A stretch of 64,000 bases of DNA from Pedobacter sp. L105. GTDB lineage: Bacteria; Bacteroidota; Bacteroidia; Sphingobacteriales; Sphingobacteriaceae. Made by a program: the position numbers and the translations under genes. Shown in pieces: positions 43,321 through 52,428 of the stretch. The first letter of the stretch is position 1. Every line of letters starts with the position of its first letter. Under the pieces are notes generated by a model, which saw only the letters and a list, made by a program, of their open reading frames with translations, searched no databases and was not told the origin of the DNA. Location: assembly GCF_009765875.1 (NCBI RefSeq), contig NZ_LMUP01000010.1, positions 124,001 through 188,000 on the forward strand, given 5' to 3'.

Positions 43321-44061
43321 ATGATTGAAATGGAAGTTTGTGCCAATTGTGTTAGCTCTGCCCTGGAGGCTCAGCTAGGCGGCGCAGTACGTGTAGAACT
43401 TTGTGCCAGCCTTACTGAAGGAGGTACCACGCCTAGTTATGCAGAAATCGTCATGGCAAAGAGAATGCTGGATATCCAGGTTTTCCCTATTATCAGGCCC
43501 AGAGGAGGTGATTTTCTATACACCGACCTGGAGTTTGAACTGATGAAAGAAGATATCCGGATCTGCAAAGAATTAAATTGCGAGGGTATCGTTACAGGAA
43601 TCCTGACAGCAGAAGGTAAAGTTGACCTGCCGCGATGTGCAGAGTTGGTCGAGCTGGCAAAGCCGATGCAGGTTGCCTTCCATCGCGCTTTTGACATGAC
43701 AACAGATCTGGAAGAGGCGCTGGAAGATATTATTCAATTAGGCTTTGTCCGTATATTAACCTCCGGTGGAAAAGCTTCTGCCCTGGAAGGTGCGTTAATC
43801 CTCTCCAAGTTGATTCTCCTTGCCGGCGACAGGATCAGCATTATGCCGGGAGCTGGTGTACATACCGGCAATATCGCGGAGATCATCAGCCTTACCGGCG
43901 CCAAAGTATTTCATGCTTCCGCCAGGAAAACTGTAGATAGTGCCATGCTTTTCCGTAACCAGGATTTGAACATGGGTGCTGATGCAGATGAATACAGTAC
44001 TTCCCTCACAGATGCCACTCTGGTCAATAAATTACTCGAACTGGCAAACAGTGCAGAATAA
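43321..44061 (+). CDS. cutC: CutC family protein
   Basis: A 246-aa TIM-barrel protein. It starts MIEMEVCANCVSSALEAQLG with the family pattern CVESA-like, then RVELCASLTEGGTTPSYAEI, VFPIIRPRGGDFLYT, FHRAFDMTTDLEEALEDI, RILTSGGKASALEG and MPGAGVHTGNI. CutC was first linked to copper tolerance in E. coli; the role in copper is debated and no substrate is fixed. The start is supported by the -7 box just upstream and the standard length. Confidence 0.94.
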   Translation: MIEMEVCANCVSSALEAQLGGAVRVELCASLTEGGTTPSYAEIVMAKRMLDIQVFPIIRPRGGDFLYTDLEFELMKEDIRICKELNCEGIVTGILTAEGKVDLPRCAELVELAKPMQVAFHRAFDMTTDLEEALEDIIQLGFVRILTSGGKASALEGALILSKLILLAGDRISIMPGAGVHTGNIAEIISLTGAKVFHASARKTVDSAMLFRNQDLNMGADADEYSTSLTDATLVNKLLELANSAE

Positions 44062-44075
44062 TCAAGCGAATATTC

Positions 44076-44083
44076 TATATTTG
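44076..44083 (+). promoter_or_regulatory. -7 promoter element of lepA
   Basis: TATATTTG matches TAnnTTTG and ends 8 bp before the lepA ATG, giving a leader of only a few nucleotides. Confidence 0.55.
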
Positions 44084-44091
44084 CGGCACTG

Positions 44092-45879
44092 ATGAAGCAC
44101 ATACGTAATTTTTGCATAATTGCACATATTGATCACGGGAAGAGCACTCTGGCCGACCGTTTATTGGAATATACCAACACAATCACCCAGCGAGAGTCTC
44201 AGGCTCAGCTGCTTGATGATATGGATCTGGAACGGGAACGTGGTATTACCATAAAAAGTCACGCTATCCAGATGGATTACGTTCAGGATGGACAACCTTA
44301 TATATTCAACCTGATTGACACTCCCGGACACGTCGATTTTTCTTATGAAGTTTCACGTTCTATTGCTGCCTGTGAAGGTGCTTTATTAATCGTTGATGCC
44401 TCACAAGGGATACAGGCACAAACCATCTCTAACCTTTATCTGGCTTTAGAGCATGATCTGGAAATCATTCCTATTTTAAATAAAATGGATCTTCCGGGTG
44501 CTATGCCAGAAGAAGTAAAAGATCAGATCATTGAACTGATTGGCTGTAAAAGAGAAGATATCATTCCTGCTTCCGGAAAAACGGGCTTAGGTGTACATGA
44601 CATCCTGCGGGCTATTGTAGACCGTGTCCCGGCTCCTACTGGAAATCCTGATGGTGAACTGCAGGCACTGATCTTTGATTCTGTTTTTGATTCATTCCGT
44701 GGTATCGTGGCTTATTTTAAAGTTTTAAACGGGGAGATCCGCAAAAAAGATAAAGTAAAGTTTGTAGCTACCGGAAAAGAATATATTGCTGAGGAAGTAG
44801 GTACGTTAAAATTAAAACAATCACCCAAAGATGTCATCAAAACAGGTGACGTTGGTTATATCATTTCTGGTATTAAAGAAGCCAGGGAAGTAAAAGTTGG
44901 AGATACGATTACCCATAAAGACCGCCCGAGTTCAGAGCCGATCAAAGGTTTTGAGGAAGTAAAACCAATGGTTTTCGCCGGTATTTATCCCGTAGATACA
45001 GATGAATTTGAGGACCTTCGTGAAGCAATGCATAAACTGCAGCTCAATGATGCTTCTATTGTATTTGAACCAGAATCTTCAGCAGCATTAGGCTTTGGCT
45101 TCCGTTGCGGATTCCTGGGCATGCTACATATGGAGATCATCCAGGAGCGTTTGGAGCGTGAGTTCGATATGACGGTAATTACTACTGTTCCCAACGTATC
45201 TTATCAGGCCCTGACTACTAAGGACGATCTGATCAGCGTGAATAACCCTTCAGACCTTCCTGATCCAAGTAAATTGCAATATGTAGAAGAGCCTTATATC
45301 AAGGCGAATATCATTACTAAGTCTGAGTTCGTAGGACCGGTAATGTCATTGTGTATCCAGAAAAGAGGGGCCATCGTTAATCAGTCTTACCTGACTTCAG
45401 ATCGCGTAGAGCTGGTGTTTGAAATCCCTATGGGAGAGATTGTGTTCGACTTCTACGACCGGCTGAAAACCATTTCCAAAGGTTATGCTTCTTTTGATTA
45501 TCACCAGATAGGTTATCGTAAGTCTGATTTGGTGAGATTAGATATCCTGTTGAATGCTGAACCAGTAGATGCACTTTCATCATTGATCCACCGCAGTAAT
45601 TCTTATGATTTCGGTAAGAAAATCTGTGAGAAATTAAGAGAACTCATTCCGCGTCAGCAATTTGAGATTATTATCCAGGCTTCTATTGGTGCCAAGATCA
45701 TTGCCAGGGAAACAGTGAAAGCCCTGCGTAAAGACGTTACAGCCAAATGTTATGGTGGTGATATCTCCCGTAAACGTAAGCTGTTGGAGAAACAGAAAAA
45801 AGGTAAAAAACGTATGCGCCAGGTAGGTAATGTGGAGATTCCACAGTCTGCATTTATGGCCGTATTGAAGTTAGATTAA
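44092..45879 (+). CDS. lepA: Elongation factor 4
   Basis: A 595-aa translational GTPase acting on the ribosome (back-translocation or initiation quality). G1 is AHIDHGKSTLADRLLEYT, switch II DTPGHVDFSYEVS, NKMD as ILNKMDLPGA, and the LepA-specific C-terminal domain ends RKRKLLEKQKKGKKRMRQVG. Length and domain order (G, II, III, V, CTD) are standard. folD follows 29 bp later and may share the transcript. Confidence 0.97.
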   Translation: MKHIRNFCIIAHIDHGKSTLADRLLEYTNTITQRESQAQLLDDMDLERERGITIKSHAIQMDYVQDGQPYIFNLIDTPGHVDFSYEVSRSIAACEGALLIVDASQGIQAQTISNLYLALEHDLEIIPILNKMDLPGAMPEEVKDQIIELIGCKREDIIPASGKTGLGVHDILRAIVDRVPAPTGNPDGELQALIFDSVFDSFRGIVAYFKVLNGEIRKKDKVKFVATGKEYIAEEVGTLKLKQSPKDVIKTGDVGYIISGIKEAREVKVGDTITHKDRPSSEPIKGFEEVKPMVFAGIYPVDTDEFEDLREAMHKLQLNDASIVFEPESSAALGFGFRCGFLGMLHMEIIQERLEREFDMTVITTVPNVSYQALTTKDDLISVNNPSDLPDPSKLQYVEEPYIKANIITKSEFVGPVMSLCIQKRGAIVNQSYLTSDRVELVFEIPMGEIVFDFYDRLKTISKGYASFDYHQIGYRKSDLVRLDILLNAEPVDALSSLIHRSNSYDFGKKICEKLRELIPRQQFEIIIQASIGAKIIARETVKALRKDVTAKCYGGDISRKRKLLEKQKKGKKRMRQVGNVEIPQSAFMAVLKLD

Positions 45880-45908
45880 TTTAAGTACATTAAAATATAG
45901 CATTTCCT

Positions 45909-46790
45909 ATGCAGTTACTGGACGGAAAATTCGCATCAGAAAAAATTAAATTAGAAATAGCGGCCGAAGCTGCTGAATTTTTAGCAGAAACAGGTCGTAA
46001 GCCCCATTTGCTGGCTATTTTGGTCGGTAATGATGGAGGCAGCGAAACTTATGTGGCCAGTAAGATGAAGAACTGCGAAAAGGTAGGTTTTCAATCTTCA
46101 CTGATCAGGTATGATGTGGAAGTGACGGAAGAAGAGTTGTTAAACAAGATCCATGAGATCAATGCAGATGCAGGTATCGATGGTCTGATTGTTCAGCTTC
46201 CCCTGCCTAAACACATTGACCCGGAGAAAGTTACAGAAGCAATTGATCACCGCAAGGATGTAGATGGTTTCCACCCGGTAAACCTAGGCCGTATGATGCG
46301 TAACCTGCCCTGTTTTATTCCTGCAACACCTTATGGAATCCTTCTGCTTTTAAAAGCTTATGGAATTGATACTGCCGGTAAACATTGTGTAGTGGTTGGA
46401 CGCAGCAATATTGTAGGCAGCCCGATGAGTATCCTGATGGCGCGTAATGCAAATCCAGGAAATTGTACGGTGACGCTTACCCATAGCAGAACAAGTAATC
46501 TGAAAGAACTGGCCTTGCAGGCCGATATTATCATTGCAGCAATTGGCAAGAAGAATTTTGTCACTGCTGATATGGTGAAACCTGGTGCTATTATCATTGA
46601 TGTAGGTATCAATAGGGAAACTTCTGAAACTACAAAATCAGGATACAAATTATATGGCGATGTAGATTTTGAAAATGTTGCGCCTTTGGCATCATGGATC
46701 ACACCGGTACCAGGTGGAGTTGGACTCATGACCATTGTTGGTTTACTAAAAAACACACTGGCTTCTGCTAAGAAAGAGATCTACGCTTAG
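45909..46790 (+). CDS. folD: Methylenetetrahydrofolate dehydrogenase/cyclohydrolase
   Basis: A 293-aa bifunctional enzyme that interconverts 5,10-methylene-, 5,10-methenyl- and 10-formyl-tetrahydrofolate with NADP. Motifs: ILVGNDGGSETYVASKMKNC with the catalytic Tyr/Lys pair, GLIVQLPLPKHID, DGFHPVNLGRM, the dinucleotide site VVGRSNIVGSPMSILM and TPVPGGVGLMTIVGLLKNT. Length is normal. A strong terminator at 46812 ends the unit. Confidence 0.97.
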   Translation: MQLLDGKFASEKIKLEIAAEAAEFLAETGRKPHLLAILVGNDGGSETYVASKMKNCEKVGFQSSLIRYDVEVTEEELLNKIHEINADAGIDGLIVQLPLPKHIDPEKVTEAIDHRKDVDGFHPVNLGRMMRNLPCFIPATPYGILLLLKAYGIDTAGKHCVVVGRSNIVGSPMSILMARNANPGNCTVTLTHSRTSNLKELALQADIIIAAIGKKNFVTADMVKPGAIIIDVGINRETSETTKSGYKLYGDVDFENVAPLASWITPVPGGVGLMTIVGLLKNTLASAKKEIYA

Positions 46791-46811
46791 TTATTTTTAA
46801 GCATTAAAAAG

Positions 46812-46844
46812 AAAGACCGTCATCATATTTATGAGACGGTCTTT
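46812..46844 (+). terminator. Terminator of folD
   Basis: AAAGACCGTC (46812-46821) pairs with GACGGTCTTT (46835-46844), followed by more Ts; 10-bp perfect stem between convergent genes. Confidence 0.85.
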
Positions 46845-46851
46845 TTTGATT

Positions 46852-47076
46852 CTAGTAATGTCTGCGATATGGTCCGCGATGGTAAGGTCCACGATGATAT
46901 GGTCTGTGATGATAATAAGGTCTGCGGTGATGGTAATACCTACGGTGAATAGGTCTTCTTACCGGACCATGTCCACCAATTCTGGCTTTCACAATAACTT
47001 GTGCATTTGCTGCTGGGCTAAAAGTTGTAGCAGCAATCAGTGCAACTGCAACTACGGCAAATTTAAATATTTTCAT
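46852..47076 (-). CDS. Small exported His/Arg/Tyr-rich protein
   Basis: The 74-aa product begins with a clear signal peptide (MKIFKFAVVAVALIAATTFS, cleavage after ANA), and the mature 48 residues are almost only His, Arg, Tyr, Pro and Gly (RRYYHHRRPYYHHRPYHRGP). The repeated YHR/HHRP pattern could bind metal ions such as Cu, Ni or Zn or an anionic surface polymer. Similar tails are seen in short Bacteroidota proteins without known roles. Confidence 0.75.
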   Translation of the reverse strand: MKIFKFAVVAVALIAATTFSPAANAQVIVKARIGGHGPVRRPIHRRYYHHRRPYYHHRPYHRGPYHRGPYRRHY

Positions 47077-47267
47077 AATTTGATTAGTTAATTGTGTTAG
47101 TATAAACTATAATCATGCCCTTATACCGTATACCTGTTGATTTCCTTTACATCAGGATTTAATATATTGAAAAACAGTTATTTAAGGATATTTCATTCCA
47201 AAGTATACAATTCAGTGAACACTATAGTTGTCATAGAACTGTCCTGTATGCTATTCAAAATACAATT

Positions 47268-47630
47268 TTATGATTCATCCCTCCCAAATAAACGGCCGAA
47301 TAAACTCTGACGAAATCCAGCATATAAACCATCGGCTTCTTCACGCAAAGGATAAATATGGATATAATCGCCTTGCCCCTCTGCTCCTCTTCCATTTTCC
47401 AGGTTGTATGCATAACGATGAATGGGACAGATCAACTGACTATTTTCACACCAGCCGGTACTTAACAAACCACCAGCATGCGGACAGCTATTTTGTACCA
47501 AATGGATCTTGTTTTCAGTCCTCAATAAACACAGTTTTTTACCAGCAAGCGTAATCTGCCTGATAAAATCCCCCTCAGGTATTTTTTCATCGATTTTATA
47601 CCAGCGCAGATTTGCCATGTGGAGCTGCAT
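47268..47630 (-). CDS. Rieske 2Fe-2S ferredoxin-like protein
   Basis: A 120-aa soluble protein (116 aa from the second ATG at 47618). The Rieske ligands are visible as CPH in NSCPHAGGLLSTGWCENS and CPIH in LICPIHRYAYN, i.e. C-x-H and C-x2-H at normal spacing. Small single-domain Rieske proteins feed electrons to oxygenases or nitrite reductases. No partner lies beside it, so its donor and acceptor are unknown. Confidence 0.92.
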   Translation of the reverse strand: MQLHMANLRWYKIDEKIPEGDFIRQITLAGKKLCLLRTENKIHLVQNSCPHAGGLLSTGWCENSQLICPIHRYAYNLENGRGAEGQGDYIHIYPLREEADGLYAGFRQSLFGRLFGRDES

Positions 47631-47698
47631 TATTCACAGATTAGTCATTTAAACAAGTCCAATATACAGATATTCCCATTTACCGTTCATATTTTATT

Positions 47699-47706
47699 TA
47701 ACTTTG
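47699..47706 (+). promoter_or_regulatory. -7 promoter element of queE
   Basis: TAACTTTG fits TAnnTTTG and ends 10 bp before the queE ATG. Confidence 0.5.
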
Positions 47707-47716
47707 ACCTCTTAAT

Positions 47717-48340
47717 ATGGCACATAATATTCCCGCAGACGGCACATTGCTTCCTTTAATGGAAGAGTTTTATACTATACAGGGTGAAGGTTTTAATACA
47801 GGTAAAGCTGCTTATTTTATTCGTCTTGGAGGATGTGACGTCGGTTGCCACTGGTGTGATGTTAAAGAAAGCTGGGACGCTGAACTTCATCCTTTAACAC
47901 TGGCAGATGATATAGCAGCAAAAGCAGATACTTTTCCAGGTAAGGCTGTTGTGATCACTGGTGGTGAACCGCTGATCTATAATATGGATTACCTGACTAA
48001 AAAGCTTCACGAAAAAAATATATTGACTTTTATTGAGACTTCAGGTGCCTATCCTTTGTCGGGCGATTGGGATTGGATCTGTCTTTCCCCTAAAAAGTTT
48101 AAAGCTCCGCGTCCTGATATTACCCCTTTCGCCAATGAGCTAAAGGTAATTGTATTTAACAAGAGTGATTTTGAATGGGCAGAGCAATATGCGCTAACGG
48201 TATCTCCTACCTGTAAGTTGTATCTACAACCAGAATGGTCTAAATCAAAAGAGATCACTCCGCTAATCATAGATTATGTAATGGCGAACCCTAAATGGGA
48301 GATTTCATTACAGACACATAAGTATTTAAATATTCCTTAA
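47717..48340 (+). CDS. queE: 7-carboxy-7-deazaguanine synthase
   Basis: A 207-aa radical SAM enzyme making CDG on the path to queuosine. The cluster-binding CX3CX2C is in GGCDVGCHWCDVKESW; the SAM-binding glycine stretch is VVITGGEPL; substrate-binding features FYTIQGEGFNTGKAAYFIRL are typical of QueE. Length is right for the short Bacteroidota type. The other queuosine genes are not in the window. Confidence 0.94.
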   Translation: MAHNIPADGTLLPLMEEFYTIQGEGFNTGKAAYFIRLGGCDVGCHWCDVKESWDAELHPLTLADDIAAKADTFPGKAVVITGGEPLIYNMDYLTKKLHEKNILTFIETSGAYPLSGDWDWICLSPKKFKAPRPDITPFANELKVIVFNKSDFEWAEQYALTVSPTCKLYLQPEWSKSKEITPLIIDYVMANPKWEISLQTHKYLNIP

Positions 48341-48437
48341 GCTAGATCTAATCCAAAAAAACTATGTTTGATAACATGGAGTTGATCACTTTATGAAAAT
48401 TCTCCTGGTTTATACTTTTTAGGACGATTACTTATTA

Positions 48438-48511
48438 AAAAAAGCAATATCCTTTTCCTCCTCATTCCTTTGAAGAAAGCAATGCATGTTGGAAAAGGAT
48501 ATTGCTTTTTT
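48438..48511. terminator. Long terminator hairpin after queE
   Basis: A perfect 21-bp stem (48438-48458 and 48491-48511; AAAAAAGCAATATCCTTTTCC and its complement) with a 32-nt loop and A/T-rich ends. The size of loop and stem suggests a terminator from an inverted repeat element. Confidence 0.75.
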
Positions 48512-48611
48512 TTGTTAAGTTTATCCTATGAGATTCATCTATCTACAAAATGCAAATACAAAGCTGTATGAAAAACGGCAGGTGATAGAAGAAAACCAAT
48601 AAGAATCTGAT

Positions 48612-50507
48612 ATGAAAAGACTTTTGATCCTATTGATTTGCTTAACCACCTTGCAATCTGCCCTGGCGCAGGAATCCACGGTAAAAAAAGCACAGCAAAA
48701 TTTTGAGTATGCGGAGAAGTCTTTACAAAGCAGGGATTATGATGCAGCCATTAAATCCTTAGAAGATGCCGTAGCTGCAGACCCGTCTTTCCAGGTGGCA
48801 TTGATACAGCTCGGGGACATCTATAAGTTAAAACGCTCATTTGAAAAAGCTAAGGACAATTATAGTAAAGCGATTGCCATTGCCGGACAGGCACCTGAGG
48901 CACGGACTTATTATTCATTAGGTGAAGCTGAATTAAATATGGGTGATTATTCTAACGCCGGCAAACAGTTTGCGCTGTTCAAACAGAATTACAAAGGCAA
49001 AGACCAAACGTTAATAGCAAGAGCAGAAAAGTTTATCCGGGATTGTGATTTCTCTGTGATCGCCATTCAGCATCCGGAGAAATATGAACCTGTTAATTTA
49101 GGTGCCGCTATCAACACAAAAGACAGGGAATACTTACCCACCTTAACGGCAGACGGAAATAGCCTGATCTTTAGTCGCACAGTAGATAACAATGAAGATT
49201 TTTACATCAGCCATAAAGTTAATCAGCAATGGCAAACCGCTGTTCCGCTGAGCGACAAGATTAACACCAGGTTTAACGAAGGTGCACAAACCATTACACC
49301 CGATGGAAATTATCTTTTTTTTACAGGCTGTAACCGTGAGGATGGTTTCGGCAGCTGTGACCTATATGTGAGCCATAAAGTTGGAAATGGTTGGGATACC
49401 CCCTTTAATCTTGGGGCCGTAGTCAATTCTTCTTCCTGGGATTCACAGCCTGCGGTTACGCCGGATGGAAATACCTTATATTTCGTTAGTAACCGCCCTG
49501 GAGGAATGGGTGGATATGACATCTGGAAAACCACATTAGACAATGACGGAAACTGGGGTAAACCACAAAACCTGGGCCCAGATATCAATACCCCTTTTGA
49601 TGAAAACACTCCTTTTGTACATCCCGATGGTAAAACATTATATTTCTCTTCCAATGGATGGCCAGGCCTCGGTAATATGGATATTTTTTATAGCCGTATG
49701 CAATCAGACGGAAAGTGGGGCAAACCCGTTAATATAGGTTATCCAATCAATACCTTTAATGAAGAAACCGGTTTAATGGTAAGTCCTGATGGAACGCTGG
49801 GCATGTTTTCTTCTGTTCTTAAAGAGGGCTTTGGTGATATGGATATTTACAGTTTTAATCTGCCAACTGCAGCGAAACCATTACCCATTACTTATGTAAA
49901 AGGTATTGTTAGGGATAAGGAAACCCGTAATTTCCTGGAGGCTAAAGTACAAGTGGTTGACCTTAAAACGAAAGAAACCAAATTCAATGATTACACCTCT
50001 AAGGATAATGGAGAGTTTTTAGCCGTGATGCCTTTGGGCAGTACTTATGCCTTCAATGTAATGGCTGATGGATATTTATTTTATTCTGATCATTTCGAGT
50101 TGAATACAAAAAAAACCGATCAGCCTTATGTACTTGACATCTACCTGGAGAAGTTAAAACCTGGTGGGAATGTGATCTTAAAGAACATATTTTTTGACAC
50201 CAATAAATATGAGCTTTTACCCGAATCGCTGACAGAATTGGCAGATCTGCTTCAACTATTAAATGCCAATAAGACAATCTCTATTGAAATTCAGGGCCAT
50301 ACAGATGATGTAGGAAATGCACTGGATAACCAGAAGTTATCTCTGGCACGTGCAAAGGCGGTATATGATTACCTAATTGCTAAGCAGATTGATCCTGAAC
50401 GGTTAAGCTTTAAAGGATTCGGATCAACTGCGCCTATCGCCAAAAATGATACTGCTGAAGGAAGACAGAAAAATCGGAGAACATCATTTCAGATCATCAA
50501 AGTGTAA
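48612..50507 (+). CDS. OmpA-family protein with TPR, propeller and CRD domains (PorE-like)
   Basis: A 631-aa exported protein with signal peptide (MKRLLILLICLTTLQSALAQ). Order of domains: TPR repeats (about 25-135), a PD40/WD40-like propeller (about 155-415; repeated pattern TPDGN.L.F.S), a carboxypeptidase regulatory-like domain (about 430-510, VKGIVRDKETRNFLEAKVQV) and OmpA (about 520-631; NIFFDTNKYELLPES, QGHTDDVGNALDNQKLSLAR). This is the order known for the type IX secretion protein PorE, which binds peptidoglycan, but the same layout is widespread in Bacteroidota. PorE is a lipoprotein and this one has no lipobox Cys, so equivalence is unproven. Confidence 0.87.
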   Translation: MKRLLILLICLTTLQSALAQESTVKKAQQNFEYAEKSLQSRDYDAAIKSLEDAVAADPSFQVALIQLGDIYKLKRSFEKAKDNYSKAIAIAGQAPEARTYYSLGEAELNMGDYSNAGKQFALFKQNYKGKDQTLIARAEKFIRDCDFSVIAIQHPEKYEPVNLGAAINTKDREYLPTLTADGNSLIFSRTVDNNEDFYISHKVNQQWQTAVPLSDKINTRFNEGAQTITPDGNYLFFTGCNREDGFGSCDLYVSHKVGNGWDTPFNLGAVVNSSSWDSQPAVTPDGNTLYFVSNRPGGMGGYDIWKTTLDNDGNWGKPQNLGPDINTPFDENTPFVHPDGKTLYFSSNGWPGLGNMDIFYSRMQSDGKWGKPVNIGYPINTFNEETGLMVSPDGTLGMFSSVLKEGFGDMDIYSFNLPTAAKPLPITYVKGIVRDKETRNFLEAKVQVVDLKTKETKFNDYTSKDNGEFLAVMPLGSTYAFNVMADGYLFYSDHFELNTKKTDQPYVLDIYLEKLKPGGNVILKNIFFDTNKYELLPESLTELADLLQLLNANKTISIEIQGHTDDVGNALDNQKLSLARAKAVYDYLIAKQIDPERLSFKGFGSTAPIAKNDTAEGRQKNRRTSFQIIKV

Positions 50508-50532
50508 CGAGGGGGGTCATCAAGCTTCGCTG

Positions 50533-50618
50533 AAAAAAAGCGTATACTGTATTCCGGCTGCATAATGCTGCGCTGCGCTTGCAAGACGCTAGGCCGGAAT
50601 ACAGCATACGCTTTTTTT
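50533..50618 (+). terminator. Left bordering hairpin of the repeat array (ompA terminator)
   Basis: 26-bp arms (50533-50558, 50593-50618) with one mismatch, ending in T8, downstream of the OmpA-like gene. The arm core TATTCCGGC and the loop sequence are found again in inverted orientation at 51446-51528. Confidence 0.8.
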
Positions 50619-51385
50619 TGAAGGATCATCTGTAGCATGATGCAGAGCGGAAAATCCAAAAAATATCCTATGGTAAAATCCTTAGGCTTACCTAAGAAAG
50701 AGTGAAAGGTAAAGCCTTTTTAAAGGACCATCTGTACCATGATGCAGAGCGGAAAATCCAAAAAAATATCCAATGGTAAAATCCTTAAGCTTATTTAAGA
50801 AATAGTGAAAGGTAAAGCATTTTTGAAAGACCATCTGTAGCATGATGCAGAGTGGGAAATTCAAAAGATATCCGATCATTAAATCCTTAGGCTTATCTAA
50901 GAAAGAGTGAAAGGTAAAGCCTTTTTGAAGGATCATCTGTAGCATGATGCAAAGGAGAATCCAAAAAATATCCAATGGTTAAATCCTTAGGCTTATCTAA
51001 GAAAGAGTTAAAGGTAAAGCCTTTTTGAAGGATCATCTGTAGCATGATGCAGAGTGGGAAATCCAAAAAATATTCAATGGTTAAATCTTAAGGTTATCCG
51101 AAAAAGAGTTATTGGTAAAGCTTTTTTAAGGATCATCTGTAGCATGATGCAGAGCGGAAAATCCAAAAAAATATCCAATGGTAAAATCCTTAGGCTTATC
51201 TAAGAAAGAGTGAAAGGTAAAGCATTTTTGAAGGATCATCTGTAGCATGATGCAAAGGAGAATCCAAAAAATATCCAATGGTTAAATCCTTAGGCTTATC
51301 TAAGAAAAAGTGAAAGGTAAAGCCTTTTAAAGGACCATCTGTAGCATGATGGAGAGTGGGAAATCCAAAAGATATCCAATGGTTA
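50619..51385. repeat. Tandem array of about 7.5 units of 99-103 bp
   Basis: Anchoring on GGATCATCTGTAGCATGATG, units begin near 50623, 50725, 50828, 50930, 51030, 51130, 51233 and 51332. Each has the same parts in order: this anchor, AAATCCAAAAAATATCCAAT, CCTTAGGCTTATCTAAGAAA and AAGGTAAAGCCTTTTT. CCTTAG...CTAAG can form a short hairpin in each unit. Unit lengths are not multiples of three and there are several stops, so the array is not coding. The last unit is cut short. Confidence 0.92.
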
Positions 51386-51445
51386 TCCTATGATATGGAA
51401 AATCTTTAGAAGGAACTTTCTAAGCGTAATGCCCCTGAGATAACC

Positions 51446-51528
51446 TGTAAAAATATGATATGTTATATTCCGGCCTAGCGTCTTGCGCAGCATTATGCAG
51501 CCGGAATATAACATATCACATTTTTACA
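51446..51528 (-). terminator. Right bordering hairpin of the repeat array
   Basis: 29-bp arms (51446-51474, 51500-51528) with one mismatch. The core is the inverted copy of the left hairpin; its loop is the reverse complement of the left loop minus 9 bases. On the minus strand it ends in TATTTTTACA. Confidence 0.75.
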
Positions 51529-51554
51529 GCAGTTGATCCCCAGAAAATGGAGCA

Positions 51555-51584
51555 CAAAAAAACCCGGACTGGAGGCAGCCCGGG
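51555..51584 (-). terminator. Terminator of kdsA
   Basis: On the minus strand CCCGG (51580-51584) pairs with CCGGG (51563-51567), followed by T8; it lies about 20 bp after the kdsA stop. Confidence 0.65.
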
Positions 51585-51604
51585 CACAAACTCAAAAACT
51601 GCAA

Positions 51605-52420
51605 TTAGATTACAGCTTGTCTTATTCTGAGTAATTTTATTAATAACGGCTCTAACAAATCTAACTGTAGCATATTCGCCCCATCCGACTTCGCATGTGC
51701 AGGATCAGGATGTGTTTCGATGAACAAGCCATCAGCACCGACAGCAATCGCTGCTTTTGCAATCGTTTCGATCAACTCTGGTTTACCACCAGTAACGCCA
51801 GAACTTTGATTGGGCTGTTGTAAAGAATGCGTCACATCCATTACTACGGGAACACCGAAAGATTGCATTTCAGGTAATCCCCTGTAATCCACGATCAGGT
51901 CCTGGTAACCAAACGTATTTCCGCGATCGGTAAGGATCACCTTTTTGTTTCCTGCTTCATAGATCTTCTCTACGGCATACTTCATTGAACCGGCAGAAAG
52001 AAACTGTCCCTTCTTTACATTCACTACCTTGCCTGTTTTACCTGCGGCAATTAACAAATCTGTCTGACGACATAAAAAAGCAGGGATCTGCAGTACATCC
52101 ACATAAGCAGCAGCCATGGCCGCCTCATCGCTTTCATGGATATCCGTTACGGTAGGTACACCAAAGGTCTTTCCTACTTTTTCCAGTATCTTCAATGCTT
52201 TTTCATCCCCGATACCGGTAAAAGAATCACCTTTCGAGCGGTTTGCTTTACGGTAAGATCCTTTAAAAATAAAAGGGATCTCCAGTTTATCTGTGATCGT
52301 AATAATTCGCTCTGCAATTCTCAGGGCAATCTCTTCACCTTCAATTGCACATGGCCCGGCCATTAAAAAGAAATTATTGGAGGTGGTATATTTTAATTTA
52401 TCTAACTCAAAATTGATCAT
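51605..52420 (-). CDS. kdsA: 3-deoxy-8-phosphooctulonate synthase (KDO8P synthase)
   Basis: A 271-aa cytoplasmic enzyme that condenses phosphoenolpyruvate with arabinose-5-phosphate to make KDO-8-phosphate for lipopolysaccharide. Motifs: LMAGPCAIEGEEIAL (near the N-terminus), FKGSYRKANRSKGDSFTGIG, PTVTDIHESDEA, ILTDRGNTFGYQDLIVDYRG, DVTHSLQQPNQSSGVTGGKP and FIETHPDPAHAKSDGANML. It is 8 bp after recQ. The enzyme for its substrate, arabinose-5-phosphate isomerase, is divergently encoded from the recQ promoter side. Confidence 0.97.
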   Translation of the reverse strand: MINFELDKLKYTTSNNFFLMAGPCAIEGEEIALRIAERIITITDKLEIPFIFKGSYRKANRSKGDSFTGIGDEKALKILEKVGKTFGVPTVTDIHESDEAAMAAAYVDVLQIPAFLCRQTDLLIAAGKTGKVVNVKKGQFLSAGSMKYAVEKIYEAGNKKVILTDRGNTFGYQDLIVDYRGLPEMQSFGVPVVMDVTHSLQQPNQSSGVTGGKPELIETIAKAAIAVGADGLFIETHPDPAHAKSDGANMLQLDLLEPLLIKLLRIRQAVI

Positions 52421-52428
52421 TCTTATCC

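Noticed and set aside
46831..47091. 86-codon plus-strand frame opposite the His-rich gene
   Set aside because: Shadow of the repetitive His/Arg codons; the minus frame has a proper signal peptide.
50688..50975. 95-codon frame on the minus strand within the tandem array, with repeated peptide
   Set aside because: It exists only because the 102-bp units are nearly in frame; other units are 99, 100 or 103 bp and break the frame. No start signal or family.
50619..51385. CRISPR-like repeat array
   Set aside because: Whole units repeat at about 100 bp without unique spacers and no cas genes lie near.
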